From an uncultured Clostridia bacterium (GTDB lineage Bacteria > Bacillota > Clostridia > Oscillospirales > Ruminococcaceae), in the NCBI GenBank assembly GCA_944388075.1, contig CALXHI010000013.1, positions 1 through 49,855 of the forward strand: a stretch of 49,855 nucleotides of DNA, read 5' to 3'. Shown in pieces: positions 18,627 to 28,238 of this stretch. Under the pieces are notes generated by a model. That model was not told the origin of the DNA and searched no databases. It worked only from the letters and a program-made list of their open reading frames with translations. A program made the position numbers and the translations under genes. Every line of letters begins with the position of its first letter. The stretch's first letter is position 1.

Positions 18627-18788
18627 TATACTAGCCTTACGTTGAGGTTGAGTCATGGAGCAGCCGCTCCGTGACTGGACTTGAATGAGTCAACCCCCAT
18701 TTTCTCAATTTCTTATTTCCCTATTCCCAATTTTGTGATTTGATGTCACCTTGGCTGTACCGGTTGGTACAGCCATTCTTCTTTTTCC
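18627..18788 (+). ncRNA. Probable small RNA B, related to RNA A
   Basis: A -10 box TATACT (18627-18632) predicts a start near 18639. A hairpin GTCATGGAGC/GCTCCGTGAC (18652-18661 with 18666-18675) with a 4-base loop follows, then a C5 run in an unpaired stretch (CAACCCCCATTTT, 18691-18703). The end is a perfect terminator hairpin GGCTGTACC-GGTT-GGTACAGCC (18753-18774) with a pyrimidine-rich tail. RNA A and B share the upstream element, GTTGAGG near the 5' end and CCCCCATTTT, so they are probably duplicates. I do not recognize the family. Confidence 0.6.
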
Positions 18789-18805
18789 TCTGCGTATAAA
18801 AACAG

Positions 18806-18833
18806 CCGACACAGGATCGGAATCCTGTGCCGG
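18806..18833 (-). terminator. Terminator of the GH74 gene
   Basis: CCGACACAGGAT (18806-18817) pairs with ATCCTGTGCCGG (18822-18833), with one mismatch, and is followed on the minus strand by GTTTTTAT. Confidence 0.8.
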
Positions 18834-18853
18834 TTAGTGTGTTTGTATGGGAG

Positions 18854-21436
18854 TCAGGGTGCAAGCTCTTCCTCGGTGATGCGGTTCGCAAGGAAGCGCA
18901 TAATCTTTAGGGCATCGGTGCTGGAAAGGCTTGCATTTCCGGTCACCTTTGCGTTTTCAAGGCCCTGTTCGGAGACAGTGATACTGTTATCCTCAGCAAT
19001 ATAGCGGTTTAGCAGAACCAAATCGGCAACTGCGACTGTGCCGTTGCAATCGACATCGCCCCAATCGGCAGTGGGGATTTCGGTTTGTGCATCGGAAAGG
19101 TAGCCACGAATGATGCCGCAGCCAACGGTCGAGAGATAGACCGTGCCGAAGGTATTCATGTCGCCGACGAGGAAATTGCCGTTGCCCGTGCCGCCATAGA
19201 GCGAATCGGTGTTGATGCAGACCCAAGTCTTGCCCATATCGGTCGAGCGATAGATGCCCTCGACATCGGCTTCAGTGGGTTTGCCATAGATATAGAGTGT
19301 ATTGACGCCGCCGGCTTTTTCGGGTGCGCCGTAGCCAACGGTTTTGGCATAGAATACATCGGTTTTCTCGATGTTCGTGCCCTGCTCCGTGATCAGGTAC
19401 ATGCCATACCAGCCCACTGCCATGGCGATGGTATCGTCCGTGACATATGCCATATCGCCGGTGTGGTCGCACATATCATAGCGAGAGACTACGGTTTCGG
19501 TGAAGGTTGCGCCGTAATCCTGACTAATATAGAAGGAATAGTGCGATTCTTCGAGGGTAGGCTCGGTTTTGGTGGGATCGGATGCCCAGTAGTCATTGTG
19601 CTTGACGCCGGAAGCATAGACGATGGACGGGTCGTTGAGATCAACCATGGGGTAGGTTTGCTTGCTGCCGTTGATGCCGCTGCAAGCCGTCCAGCTGCCG
19701 CCAAAGTCATCGGAATAGGACAGTGCCGAACCGGAACTGCTCGAATTGATGATACGGTAGCTGCCGTCCGTCAGTTCGGTGATAGCAATTTTGCCGCCGC
19801 TGTAGGCGAAGTTCATTTCTGTCCAAGTCGAACCGCCATCTTTGCTGTAATAGCCCTTGGCATCATTCTGTCCGACACGAGCCATGATTTTGGGATTGGA
19901 CGGGCAATAGGCAATGCCGGAGGTCGAGCCGATGTTGGGCTGATACTGTGTTGGAATTTCGGTGGCATCGGTGTGGATGAAACCGTCATAGTCACCGATG
20001 GCAGAATATGCCGCACCGCCCGGTACGCTGACCATATCCAGAGCAACCACTTCCTCGATGCCGTCCGGATGGAAATAGAACTGCGGTACATCTGCCCAGG
20101 TGTTATCGCAGGAAAATACGCCGTTGCCCGAGGTGATATGGATGCGGTCGGGGTTGGCAGGGTCAATGACGATCGAGCCTACCCAGTGAATCGCCTTATC
20201 CCGAATCCAAGCATAACCGCCGTCCTGCAAATATTCGGAAATCAACGGCTGATTCCAACCGGCAGTATTACCGGGTGTCATCTCTGTCCAGGTTGCACCG
20301 CCGTCCTCGGACTTGAAGAAACGGTCGCCCCATGCCGGACCGTGATCATCGTCCCATTCCTGCCACATCTGCGAATACCACAGACCACAGGTGGATGTGA
20401 CAATGCGGTTGGGATTGGAGGGGTCAACATGCGCCTCACTGAAACCGCCGATAACCGGCGAAATATCCGTAACTGCACCGGTTTGGGTGTTGTATTTGAA
20501 AATGCCGCCTGCCGAGCCGCCATTGCCAACAACGACCGTGCCCTGATAGGCGAAGTAGAGATTGCCCTGTCCGTCACCGGTGATACGAGCGGGATAGGTG
20601 TCCGAGGAGAGCTTGCTGCTCAAGTCGGTGAATTCGTCATCGGCAACATCGGCAACCACCATGCTGTACTGACCGGTGGTAGATGCACCGACATAAACCT
20701 TGCCGTCGTAGATATAGATCGAGCAAACACCGTTTTGCGTGTTATATTCGCCTGCATCGAGGCAGCGGGCAACATGGTCGGTCCAGGTTGGCCATTTGGT
20801 CGTGCTGTCGAACAGACCGAGTGCATCATAGCTCATGACGGGCTTCCAGGTCTTGCCGCCATCGGTGGACTTAATCAGTGCGGAGTCACCTGCCGTGACA
20901 TCGCCGCCGGCATAGATGATATTGGGGTTGTCCGGGTCAACGGCAATGGATTCACCGGTTTGACGGCCGTTGCCGTTGCCGTGTACCTGAATCATATCGG
21001 TGACATCGACTTGGGTGAACGTATCGCCGCCGTCTGTGGTTTTGAAGATGACGGTGCGGGCATCGGAGAAGTAGGCGCAGCCACACAGGAAATAGACCGT
21101 ATCATCATCGGTCGGATCAATTGCCATAGCATCGACGCTGAGAAAGCCGCGCTCTGCTTCATTGAGAAATCCGAAAAGCTGTTCCCAAGAATCCGTCTGA
21201 TAGTTATAGCGGTATGCACCGCCGACATCGGTACGGGCGTACATGGCATTTTGTCCGGTGACGATGCCGGAAACAAAGCCGCCGCCGCCGATGCGAACCG
21301 GATCCCAGCTCATCGTATTGGAAATATCTTGGGATGCGGCAGAAACGGGTATCGCAAGCGGTGCAGCCGTTCCGAGGACAGAAGCGGCTGCCAATATGGC
21401 GAACAGCCGGTTCCGAATTTGTTTGCGTTGCAGCAT
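18854..21436 (-). CDS. Secreted xyloglucanase, GH74, with dockerin
   Basis: About 860 residues. Signal peptide (about 1-34) and then two seven-bladed beta-propellers (about 40-775) typical of GH74, with repeated KSTDGGKTW / SKDGGSTW blade motifs and the N-terminal motif ARTDVGGAYRYN, which contains a catalytic Asp of the family. The enzyme hydrolyses the glucan backbone of xyloglucan by inversion. The C-terminal dockerin (about 785-855) has a good first calcium loop (GDVDCNGTVAVADLVLLNRY). The second loop reads AKVTGNASLSSTDA and lacks the first two Asp ligands. ATG 21436 is chosen because AGGGGGAA lies 6 bases upstream; another in-frame ATG at 21499 has no such site. Confidence 0.9.
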   Translation of the reverse strand: MLQRKQIRNRLFAILAAASVLGTAAPLAIPVSAASQDISNTMSWDPVRIGGGGFVSGIVTGQNAMYARTDVGGAYRYNYQTDSWEQLFGFLNEAERGFLSVDAMAIDPTDDDTVYFLCGCAYFSDARTVIFKTTDGGDTFTQVDVTDMIQVHGNGNGRQTGESIAVDPDNPNIIYAGGDVTAGDSALIKSTDGGKTWKPVMSYDALGLFDSTTKWPTWTDHVARCLDAGEYNTQNGVCSIYIYDGKVYVGASTTGQYSMVVADVADDEFTDLSSKLSSDTYPARITGDGQGNLYFAYQGTVVVGNGGSAGGIFKYNTQTGAVTDISPVIGGFSEAHVDPSNPNRIVTSTCGLWYSQMWQEWDDDHGPAWGDRFFKSEDGGATWTEMTPGNTAGWNQPLISEYLQDGGYAWIRDKAIHWVGSIVIDPANPDRIHITSGNGVFSCDNTWADVPQFYFHPDGIEEVVALDMVSVPGGAAYSAIGDYDGFIHTDATEIPTQYQPNIGSTSGIAYCPSNPKIMARVGQNDAKGYYSKDGGSTWTEMNFAYSGGKIAITELTDGSYRIINSSSSGSALSYSDDFGGSWTACSGINGSKQTYPMVDLNDPSIVYASGVKHNDYWASDPTKTEPTLEESHYSFYISQDYGATFTETVVSRYDMCDHTGDMAYVTDDTIAMAVGWYGMYLITEQGTNIEKTDVFYAKTVGYGAPEKAGGVNTLYIYGKPTEADVEGIYRSTDMGKTWVCINTDSLYGGTGNGNFLVGDMNTFGTVYLSTVGCGIIRGYLSDAQTEIPTADWGDVDCNGTVAVADLVLLNRYIAEDNSITVSEQGLENAKVTGNASLSSTDALKIMRFLANRITEEELAP

Positions 21437-21513
21437 GGTAAATTCCCCCTGATTTGTATATGCTAATATATGGCCAAAAGTGGTACAATGATTCTGCACG
21501 AATCATATATATT

Positions 21514-21543
21514 ATTATAGCATAACAGCACCCTGTATTGCAA
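21514..21543 (-). promoter_or_regulatory. Promoter of the GH74 gene
   Basis: On the minus strand: TTGCAA (21538-21543), an 18-base spacer and TATAAT (21514-21519). The leader is about 70 bases and holds a small hairpin (GATTC/GAATC). Confidence 0.65.
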
Positions 21544-21745
21544 GTGTGCTTTTGTGCTACAGAACTGATATATTGTCTTTTTTTGGGAAAATATTGCTGC
21601 AACATAAAGATTGGAAGAATGATGCAAGTGAATGTATGCAAGATTTCGCATTTGCGTGATATACTATCTTCGGAACATGCCTTGCCGCATACAAGGAAAG
21701 GCAAGCGGCGGCAGTTCCGTACTACCACGAATGAGAGGTTTCATC

Positions 21746-21961
21746 ATGTGGGATAAACTGGCTCTGATACTGCTGGTGCTCGGCGGTATCAATTGGGGTT
21801 TGGTTGGTATTTTTGAATTGGATTTGGTGGCATGGCTGTTCGGCGGCGCGGCAACGGTCGTCAGCAGAGTGATCTACATTTTGGTGGCGATCTCTGCTGT
21901 CTGGTGTATTTCGTTCCTGTTCCGTGATAACAGTCCGGTCCACGCCCATTCCCATTCCTGA
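21746..21961 (+). CDS. DUF378-family small membrane protein
   Basis: A 71-residue protein with two membrane segments. The sequence WDKLALILLVLGGINWGLVGIFELDLVAWLFGG is the signature of the DUF378/YuzA family, whose function is unknown. The C-terminus is His-rich (HAHSHS). GAGAGG precedes ATG 21746. A longer frame starting at 21632 adds a low-quality extension and is not favoured. It stands alone between the GH74 promoter and the two-component system. Confidence 0.85.
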   Translation: MWDKLALILLVLGGINWGLVGIFELDLVAWLFGGAATVVSRVIYILVAISAVWCISFLFRDNSPVHAHSHS

Positions 21962-22138
21962 TATCGGTCAACCTGTGAATGTCCGTGTACGACGATGCTC
22001 GTATGCGGGCATTCTCTCAATTCATATTGATTTCAATTTATGTTCACGTGTCGTTCATAAAATACGAGGCAAAGTAGTGTATACTAAACTATATCAGTAT
22101 ACCTATCAAAATAAGCAACAAGAATGGGAGGATATAAA

Positions 22139-22837
<699 letters not shown>

Positions 22838-22846
22838 GCGAATGCT

Positions 22847-24286
22847 ATGCTGAAACGGATCTACAATCGTATTTTCTTTGTGAATACGATCGTTTTGCTG
22901 TTTGCCGGTGCATTGACGGGCTTGGTGGTTGTGTTATGTGCCGATCGAATCTATCGTCAAACCGTCAATGCGGACTGCTTGGGCACGGCACAGGTGCTGC
23001 AAGCACGCATTTTGGAGGCATATACCGAAGGCGAGTTTCTGCCGGCTGCGAAATTGCAGGCGGAATTGGAAGCCTATACGCTTTCATATAATGTGGACTG
23101 CTATCTGTTTGACGAGGAAGGCCGCTGTCTGGTGCGTTCGGATTTCAATACAACCGAAATCACGCTCAGTCAGACCATGCGGGAGGAGTCGCATGAGGAA
23201 CCGTACTATGTACTGTCCAATGCGACCGGCAATTTTTCGGAACCGACGGCGACCTATGTGCTTTGGAGTCCGATTGATCAGCATGACTATTATTTGATGC
23301 TGATGTTTCCGGTAGAGCATATGGAAACCTTTTCAAAGGATTTGCTGCTGGTACTGGTGCTGGCAGTCGTAGTCCTCGGAGTGACAGCATTGCCGCTGTT
23401 CTATCGAAATACGAAACGAATGGTGCAGCCGATGTCGCAGATGGCACAGGCGGCAGAGTCATATGCAAAGGGCGATTTTTCGGTGCGTCTGACCTTGACC
23501 GGCGATGCGGAATTGGATGAGCTGGCGGCAACGGTCAACCAGATGGCTGATTTCATCGACCGCAACGAACGCAGCCGCAGAACCTTTGTATCGGATGTTT
23601 CCCATGAGCTGAAAACGCCGATGACAACCATCGGCGGTTTTGTGGACGGTATTTTGGACGGCACAATTCCACCCGAGAAGCAGAAGCATTATCTGCGGAT
23701 TGTGTCAACAGAGGTACAGCGTATGTCTCGGATGGTGCAGTCGATGCTGAACATATCGAAGTTTGAGGAGGGTACGCTCGAGCCGAATTACTGTCAGCTT
23801 GACCTGACCCATCTGCTGATCAAGACGCTGCTGCTGTTTGAGAAGCGAGTAGATGAGAAGCATGTTTCGATTGCCGGCTTGGAGAACTGTCCCCGTGTCA
23901 TGGCGGAAGTGGACAAGGATTTGATGCAGCAGGTGTTCTATAACCTGATCGAAAATGCGATCAAGTTCGTCAATGAAGGCGGTACGATTTCGGTTGCGGC
24001 GCATATGGATGACGAGCAGGCACATCTGCATCTGCGCAATACCGGCGAGGGTCTGTGCGAAGCCGATATGGCACGCATCTTCGACCGCTTTTATAAAACA
24101 GATGCCTCACGCAGCAAAGACACGACCGGTGTTGGTTTGGGACTGTCCATCGTCAGCCGGATTATGCGGCTGCATGGTGGTGCTGTGACGGTCAAGAGCG
24201 TCAAGGGCGATTATACGGAATTTATACTCAGTCTGCCGCGCAAGCGGACACATCAGGAGGAAAGGAACCCGGATGACAGAGCATGA
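22847..24286 (+). CDS. Membrane sensor histidine kinase
   Basis: A 479-residue protein. It has membrane segments at about 10-32 and 163-186 around an extracytoplasmic sensor domain of about 130 residues, then a HAMP linker (about 187-240). The dimerization domain has the phospho-accepting His253 in FVSDVSHELKTPMTT. The ATPase domain shows the N-box NLIENAIKF and the G-boxes RIFDRFYKTD and GVGLGLSIV. All kinase residues are present. It should phosphorylate the regulator encoded just upstream. Its 3' end overlaps the HtrA start by 14 bases, so translation is coupled. Confidence 0.95.
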   Translation: MLKRIYNRIFFVNTIVLLFAGALTGLVVVLCADRIYRQTVNADCLGTAQVLQARILEAYTEGEFLPAAKLQAELEAYTLSYNVDCYLFDEEGRCLVRSDFNTTEITLSQTMREESHEEPYYVLSNATGNFSEPTATYVLWSPIDQHDYYLMLMFPVEHMETFSKDLLLVLVLAVVVLGVTALPLFYRNTKRMVQPMSQMAQAAESYAKGDFSVRLTLTGDAELDELAATVNQMADFIDRNERSRRTFVSDVSHELKTPMTTIGGFVDGILDGTIPPEKQKHYLRIVSTEVQRMSRMVQSMLNISKFEEGTLEPNYCQLDLTHLLIKTLLLFEKRVDEKHVSIAGLENCPRVMAEVDKDLMQQVFYNLIENAIKFVNEGGTISVAAHMDDEQAHLHLRNTGEGLCEADMARIFDRFYKTDASRSKDTTGVGLGLSIVSRIMRLHGGAVTVKSVKGDYTEFILSLPRKRTHQEERNPDDRA

Positions 24287-25673
24287 AACGGACGGCATTC
24301 TGCAACCCGAACAGTCGGAATCCCCGATGAATCCGGAGCAGAATACCGCTATCGAAGCGGAGGAATCGGATGCTGCGGCATCTGTCAATGATACGGCAGC
24401 ATTCGAGGCTGATACAGCCGAATCGGAGAACCTTATGGCAAAGCCGCAGTCGGAGGCTTCCCCACTGCCCGATGTGTTGGCAGTATCGCCGGAGGTCACG
24501 GCGGAACAGGCACGTTCGGCACGCACATCTTATATTTGGATGATCGTAATGGTTGTGCTGATTGTCGGCTTTTCGATTTTCTGCATTATTTGGGATGTGA
24601 AGGGCGGCGTATCGTCCTCGCAGGGCTATTACCCCGCAGGTGATGTCAACGAGGTGATTCTCGTGCAGCAGGAACGTCCCGATGCAGATCCCATCTTAAC
24701 CAATGAGGACGGCACCTATACATTTGAAGGGATTGCCGCAGTGGTCATGTCGAGCATTGTGGAGCTGTATGTTTATGCCGATGGCGTGCGGTATTCGACC
24801 GGATCGGGCATTATTCTCAGCAGCAATGGCTATATCGCCACAAATGCCCATGTGATTGACGGCGGCGATGAAGTGACGGCGATTAGCTCGGACGGTACGC
24901 AGTATACCGCAGAGATCGTCGGGCGGGATATGAAAACCGATATTGCCGTGCTGAAGGTGGATGCGACCGGCTTGCAGGCGGCAGTGCTGGGCGATTCGGA
25001 CAGTGTGCGGTTGGGTGAACAGGTCTGTGCATTGGGCAATCCTGCCGGTTTGACCAGCTCGATTACCACGGGCATTGTTTCGGGTCTTAACCGACCGGTG
25101 CGTGCCGATGAAACGAATTACGAGATGGATTGTATCCAGACGGATGCTGCGATCAGTCCGGGCAATTCGGGCGGCGCACTCGTCAATCTGTATGGGCAGG
25201 TCATCGGCATTACCTCTTCAAAATACAGCAGCAGCTCTATTTTCGAGGGTAATGTCTATGAGGGTTTGGGCTTTGCCATTACCATCAATGAAGCCTTACC
25301 GATCATCACGGAATTGGTGGAAAAGGGCTATGTCGGTGGCCGTGTGCGCATCGGTATTCAGTTCTATGAGAATGCGATTGCCAATAAGATGGCTGAGGGT
25401 GATTTGCCGCTCGAATTGCAGACGATCGGCATTTTGGTGACCGATATTGACCCGGACTCCACGCTGAACGATACCATTTTCAAAATCAACGACTGGATTG
25501 TGGAGGTTGAAGGGCAGCCCGTATATGACTACGATACGCTGAGTGCTGCCATTGAGGGGAAGCGTGCGAATGAAAGCGTACATCTGCGCTGTGCCCATGT
25601 CAATGAGGACGGCAGCGTGGAATACTACAATGTAGACTTTACCCTTCTGGAAGACCGTTCCGGAAACTATTGA
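24273..25673 (+). CDS. Membrane-anchored HtrA/DegP-type serine protease
   Basis: A 466-residue protein. An acidic cytoplasmic N-terminus of about 85 residues (rich in Glu, Ser, Ala) precedes one membrane segment (about 87-108). The trypsin-like domain (about 150-345) carries the triad His193 (TNAHVI), Asp223 (TDIAVL) and Ser299 (GNSGG). A PDZ domain (about 350-460) closes the protein. HtrA proteases degrade misfolded proteins at the outer face of the membrane. It is the third gene in the two-component operon, so its regulator is probably the adjacent RR/HK pair. The 85-residue acidic cytoplasmic tail is long for this family and may be a docking region. Confidence 0.93.
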   Translation: MTEHETDGILQPEQSESPMNPEQNTAIEAEESDAAASVNDTAAFEADTAESENLMAKPQSEASPLPDVLAVSPEVTAEQARSARTSYIWMIVMVVLIVGFSIFCIIWDVKGGVSSSQGYYPAGDVNEVILVQQERPDADPILTNEDGTYTFEGIAAVVMSSIVELYVYADGVRYSTGSGIILSSNGYIATNAHVIDGGDEVTAISSDGTQYTAEIVGRDMKTDIAVLKVDATGLQAAVLGDSDSVRLGEQVCALGNPAGLTSSITTGIVSGLNRPVRADETNYEMDCIQTDAAISPGNSGGALVNLYGQVIGITSSKYSSSSIFEGNVYEGLGFAITINEALPIITELVEKGYVGGRVRIGIQFYENAIANKMAEGDLPLELQTIGILVTDIDPDSTLNDTIFKINDWIVEVEGQPVYDYDTLSAAIEGKRANESVHLRCAHVNEDGSVEYYNVDFTLLEDRSGNY

Positions 25674-25695
25674 TCCTCAGAAAGGATATCACAGG

Positions 25696-26922
25696 ATGCA
25701 AGTACCCGAGACATTGCAAGAAAAATTGCAGGCCATGCAGCAAAGCCATGTGCTGCAATATTTTGACACATTGACGGAAGCAGAACAGGCTGCCTTGATT
25801 GCACAGCTGGAGGGCTTTGATTGGGATATTTTGTCGTATGCGGCGGCATGTGAACACAAGCAGCGCGGCGTCATCACACCGATTGCGTCGATTGCGCCGG
25901 AAGAACGGCATGATACCGAGGCGCAGTATCGTACACTTGGTCTGCAAGCCCTCAAGGAAGGTAAGGTTGCGGCGGTGCTTCTGGCAGGTGGTCAAGGCTC
26001 TCGCCTTGGCTATGAAGGTCCGAAAGGCTGCATGGATTTTGGCGAAACGAGAGAGGTTTCGTTGTTTGGCTTACATTTTGCAACCATCAAACGCTATGCG
26101 GCAGAGTCCGGCGGTTGTATTCCGCTGTTCATCATGACCAGTACGCTCAATCATGACGCTACGGTTTCCTATCTCGAAGCCCATGATTATTTTGGCTATC
26201 CGAAAGCGGATGTGCATTTCTTTACGCAGGAAATGGCGTTCGGTACGGATTTTGACGGCAAGCTGCTGATGGAGTCGCCGTGTAAGGTGGTGGAAGCCCC
26301 GAATGGCAATGGCGGCTGGTTTTCCTCGATGGTGCATGCAGGGCTTTTGAAGCTGCTGAAGGCGCAGGGGATTGCATGGCTCAATGTCTTTGCGGTGGAC
26401 AATGCCTTGCAGCAGATTGCTGACCCATGCTTTATTGGTGGGGTCATTGAGAGCGGCTGCGAATGCGGTGCGAAAACCATCTCCAAAGCCGATCCGGAGG
26501 AGAAGGTCGGCGTGCTTTGTTTGGAGGATGGAAAACCGAGTATTATTGAATATATCGAGCTGGAAGAGCCGTACAAGTCCGAGCGTGGTCCCGATGGTCG
26601 CTTGACCTATCGCTGTGGCGTGATTCTGAACTATTTGTTTTCCCTCGAGCGGCTGCTGGAGATCGTCGATACGCCGCTGCCGATTTACCGTGTGAAGAAG
26701 AAGCTTACTTATATGGACGCACAGGGCAATATTGTGAAACCCGACAAGCCCAATGCCTATAAATACGAAACACTCGTGCTGGATATGGTGCGGCTGCATC
26801 GGGATTGCTTGGTCTATGAGGTCGAACGGGAGAAGGAGTTTGCGCCAATCAAGCAGGCAAAAGGCGTAGATTCGCTCGAAACGGCGAAAGCGATGCTGAA
26901 AGCTACCGGAATTTCACTGTAA
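25696..26922 (+). CDS. UTP-sugar-1-phosphate uridylyltransferase (UDPGP family)
   Basis: A 408-residue nucleotidyltransferase of the eukaryote-like UDPGP family. The nucleotide-binding signature LLAGGQGSRLGYEGPKG is at about 96-112. Substrates are UTP and a sugar 1-phosphate, either N-acetylglucosamine 1-phosphate or glucose/galactose 1-phosphate; the sequence alone does not decide between them. It lies 23 bases after the HtrA stop and before a terminator (26959-26992), so it is probably the last gene of the same operon. UDP-sugars feed cell-wall and exopolysaccharide synthesis, which suits an envelope-stress operon. Confidence 0.85.
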   Translation: MQVPETLQEKLQAMQQSHVLQYFDTLTEAEQAALIAQLEGFDWDILSYAAACEHKQRGVITPIASIAPEERHDTEAQYRTLGLQALKEGKVAAVLLAGGQGSRLGYEGPKGCMDFGETREVSLFGLHFATIKRYAAESGGCIPLFIMTSTLNHDATVSYLEAHDYFGYPKADVHFFTQEMAFGTDFDGKLLMESPCKVVEAPNGNGGWFSSMVHAGLLKLLKAQGIAWLNVFAVDNALQQIADPCFIGGVIESGCECGAKTISKADPEEKVGVLCLEDGKPSIIEYIELEEPYKSERGPDGRLTYRCGVILNYLFSLERLLEIVDTPLPIYRVKKKLTYMDAQGNIVKPDKPNAYKYETLVLDMVRLHRDCLVYEVEREKEFAPIKQAKGVDSLETAKAMLKATGISL

Positions 26923-26958
26923 TGATGGCTCAAAAGTCGTGTGCATATGCCGAAAAAA

Positions 26959-26995
26959 AACGGTCGCCCTTGTGATCTGCGGGGCGGCTGTTTTT
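26959..26995 (+). terminator. Terminator of the RR-HK-HtrA operon
   Basis: AACGGTCGCCC (26959-26969) pairs with GGGCGGCTGTT (26982-26992), with two G-U pairs, followed by Ts. Confidence 0.7.
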
Positions 26996-27020
26996 GTCAG
27001 TTTGCACAAAAATATGTCGT

Positions 27021-27070
27021 AAGATTCTACCAAGTAGAATCTTGAAATTTGTAAATAAAACCAGTATAAT
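27021..27070 (+). promoter_or_regulatory. Promoter and palindromic operator of the AraC-type gene
   Basis: TTGAAA (27042-27047), a 17-base spacer and TATAAT (27065-27070). A perfect 10-bp inverted repeat AAGATTCTAC/GTAGAATCTT with a 3-base centre (27021-27043) touches the -35 box. Confidence 0.75.
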
Positions 27071-27130
27071 AAAATAAGAGATGTATACCATGTGTAATCT
27101 CAAAACAACAAATCGGAGGTCGGCGTACCC

Positions 27131-28009
27131 ATGGCGCAGGAGCAAACCCCTATCACTATCACCGAACAAATCCCCAATCCGCTGGACAGCAGAATCATTA
27201 AGACCCCCAGCGCAGTGGCGAAGAAAACCTTCTTTTATTTGCAGGAATGCGGGCATCTGAAAGCAGGTGGTGGTCACCATACCAGCCGTCAAAATTTGCA
27301 ATCATTTTTGCTGGCGATTGTGCTGGATGGACAAGGCACGCTGTCCTATCATGGGCAGGAGGTGCAGCTGCATCAGGGCGATTGCTTTTTCATTGACTGC
27401 CGTACGCAGCATTCTTATCAGAGCAATGCGGAAAATCCTTGGGAGCTGCTTTGGGTGCATTTCAACGGCTGTACCACGGAGGAGTACTATAAGCTGTTCG
27501 TGGCACAGTCGAATCCGATATTTCATCCGACGAGCATTTCCAAGTTCGTTGCGGTGTTGCAGGAAATTATGCGGCTTAATGCGGAAACCTATGCCGATAC
27601 CGAGATTTTGACCTCGGGGCTGCTTGCCAATCTGCTGACGATGCTGCTGACGCTGAATAATCTCGGAGAAGAGCCGGACACCGCATTGCAAACCAAGCTC
27701 AAAGCGGTGCTTGCGTATGTGGATGCCAATTTCACGCAGGACTTGACGCTATCGGATCTGTCCAATCGGTTCTTCATCAGCAAGTATTACCTGACACGGG
27801 AATTCAAGCGTGCCTATGGCGAAACCATCTTCCAACACATCATTGGCTTGCGCATCAACTATGCCAAGCGGCTGCTGCGGTTTACCGATAAATCTGTAGA
27901 CGAGATTGCCGAGCGCTGCGGATTCAATGACCAAAGCTATTTTTCCAAACAGTTCAAAAAAGCGGAGGGCGTGACATGCCTTGCATTTCGCCGCCGCTGG
28001 CGGGATTGA
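27131..28009 (+). CDS. AraC-family regulator with cupin sensor
   Basis: A 292-residue protein. The N-terminal cupin-like barrel (about 50-115) likely binds a sugar. The C-terminal AraC domain (about 190-290) has two helix-turn-helix motifs: LTLSDLSNRFFISKYYLTREFKR and SVDEIAERCGFNDQSYFSKQFKK. It ends at a natural place for the family (AFRRRWRD). The promoter carries a palindrome. A plausible target is the sugar importer 1.5 kb downstream, but that link is inference. The next sequence downstream is a fragment of dpaA in another frame. Confidence 0.93.
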   Translation: MAQEQTPITITEQIPNPLDSRIIKTPSAVAKKTFFYLQECGHLKAGGGHHTSRQNLQSFLLAIVLDGQGTLSYHGQEVQLHQGDCFFIDCRTQHSYQSNAENPWELLWVHFNGCTTEEYYKLFVAQSNPIFHPTSISKFVAVLQEIMRLNAETYADTEILTSGLLANLLTMLLTLNNLGEEPDTALQTKLKAVLAYVDANFTQDLTLSDLSNRFFISKYYLTREFKRAYGETIFQHIIGLRINYAKRLLRFTDKSVDEIAERCGFNDQSYFSKQFKKAEGVTCLAFRRRWRD

Positions 28010-28010
28010 A

Positions 28011-28214
28011 ACGGTTTCCGTTCGCCGCATTGGGCGGAGCGAATGCAACGGCTGCCGCACAATTTCACTGACGCAGTCGGATGCAGATTGGAGCTTTTAT
28101 GCGCTGATCGTCAATACGATACCCGCTAAAATATTGACTGCGGAGTGCTTGCAGCGGCTTTCGCCCGATACGCTCGTGCTGGATTTGGCTTCAAAGCCGG
28201 GCGGGGCTGATGTT
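28011..28214 (+). pseudogene. dpaA: Fragment 1 of dipicolinate synthase subunit A (dpaA)
   Basis: This frame encodes ...GCRTISLT...YALIVNTIPAKILTAECL...DTLVLDLASKPGG, which matches the C-terminal Rossmann domain of DpaA (SpoVFA). The family has NTIP and DLASKPGG in these places. The N-terminal about 180 residues are absent; the frame begins within the end of the AraC gene. The homology stops abruptly after KPGG, and the next residues of DpaA (GVDFEAA) are found 5.6 kb away at 33853. Subunit A normally cooperates with B to make dipicolinate in the mother cell of spores. This copy cannot be functional. Confidence 0.75.
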
Positions 28215-28238
28215 GAAGACAGAGGATGGTGAAAGAGC

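Noticed and set aside
19085..21466. A 793-codon plus-strand frame
   Set aside because: It is the mirror of the GH74 gene, caused by the codon bias of that gene. The GH74 product has clear family motifs and a signal peptide.
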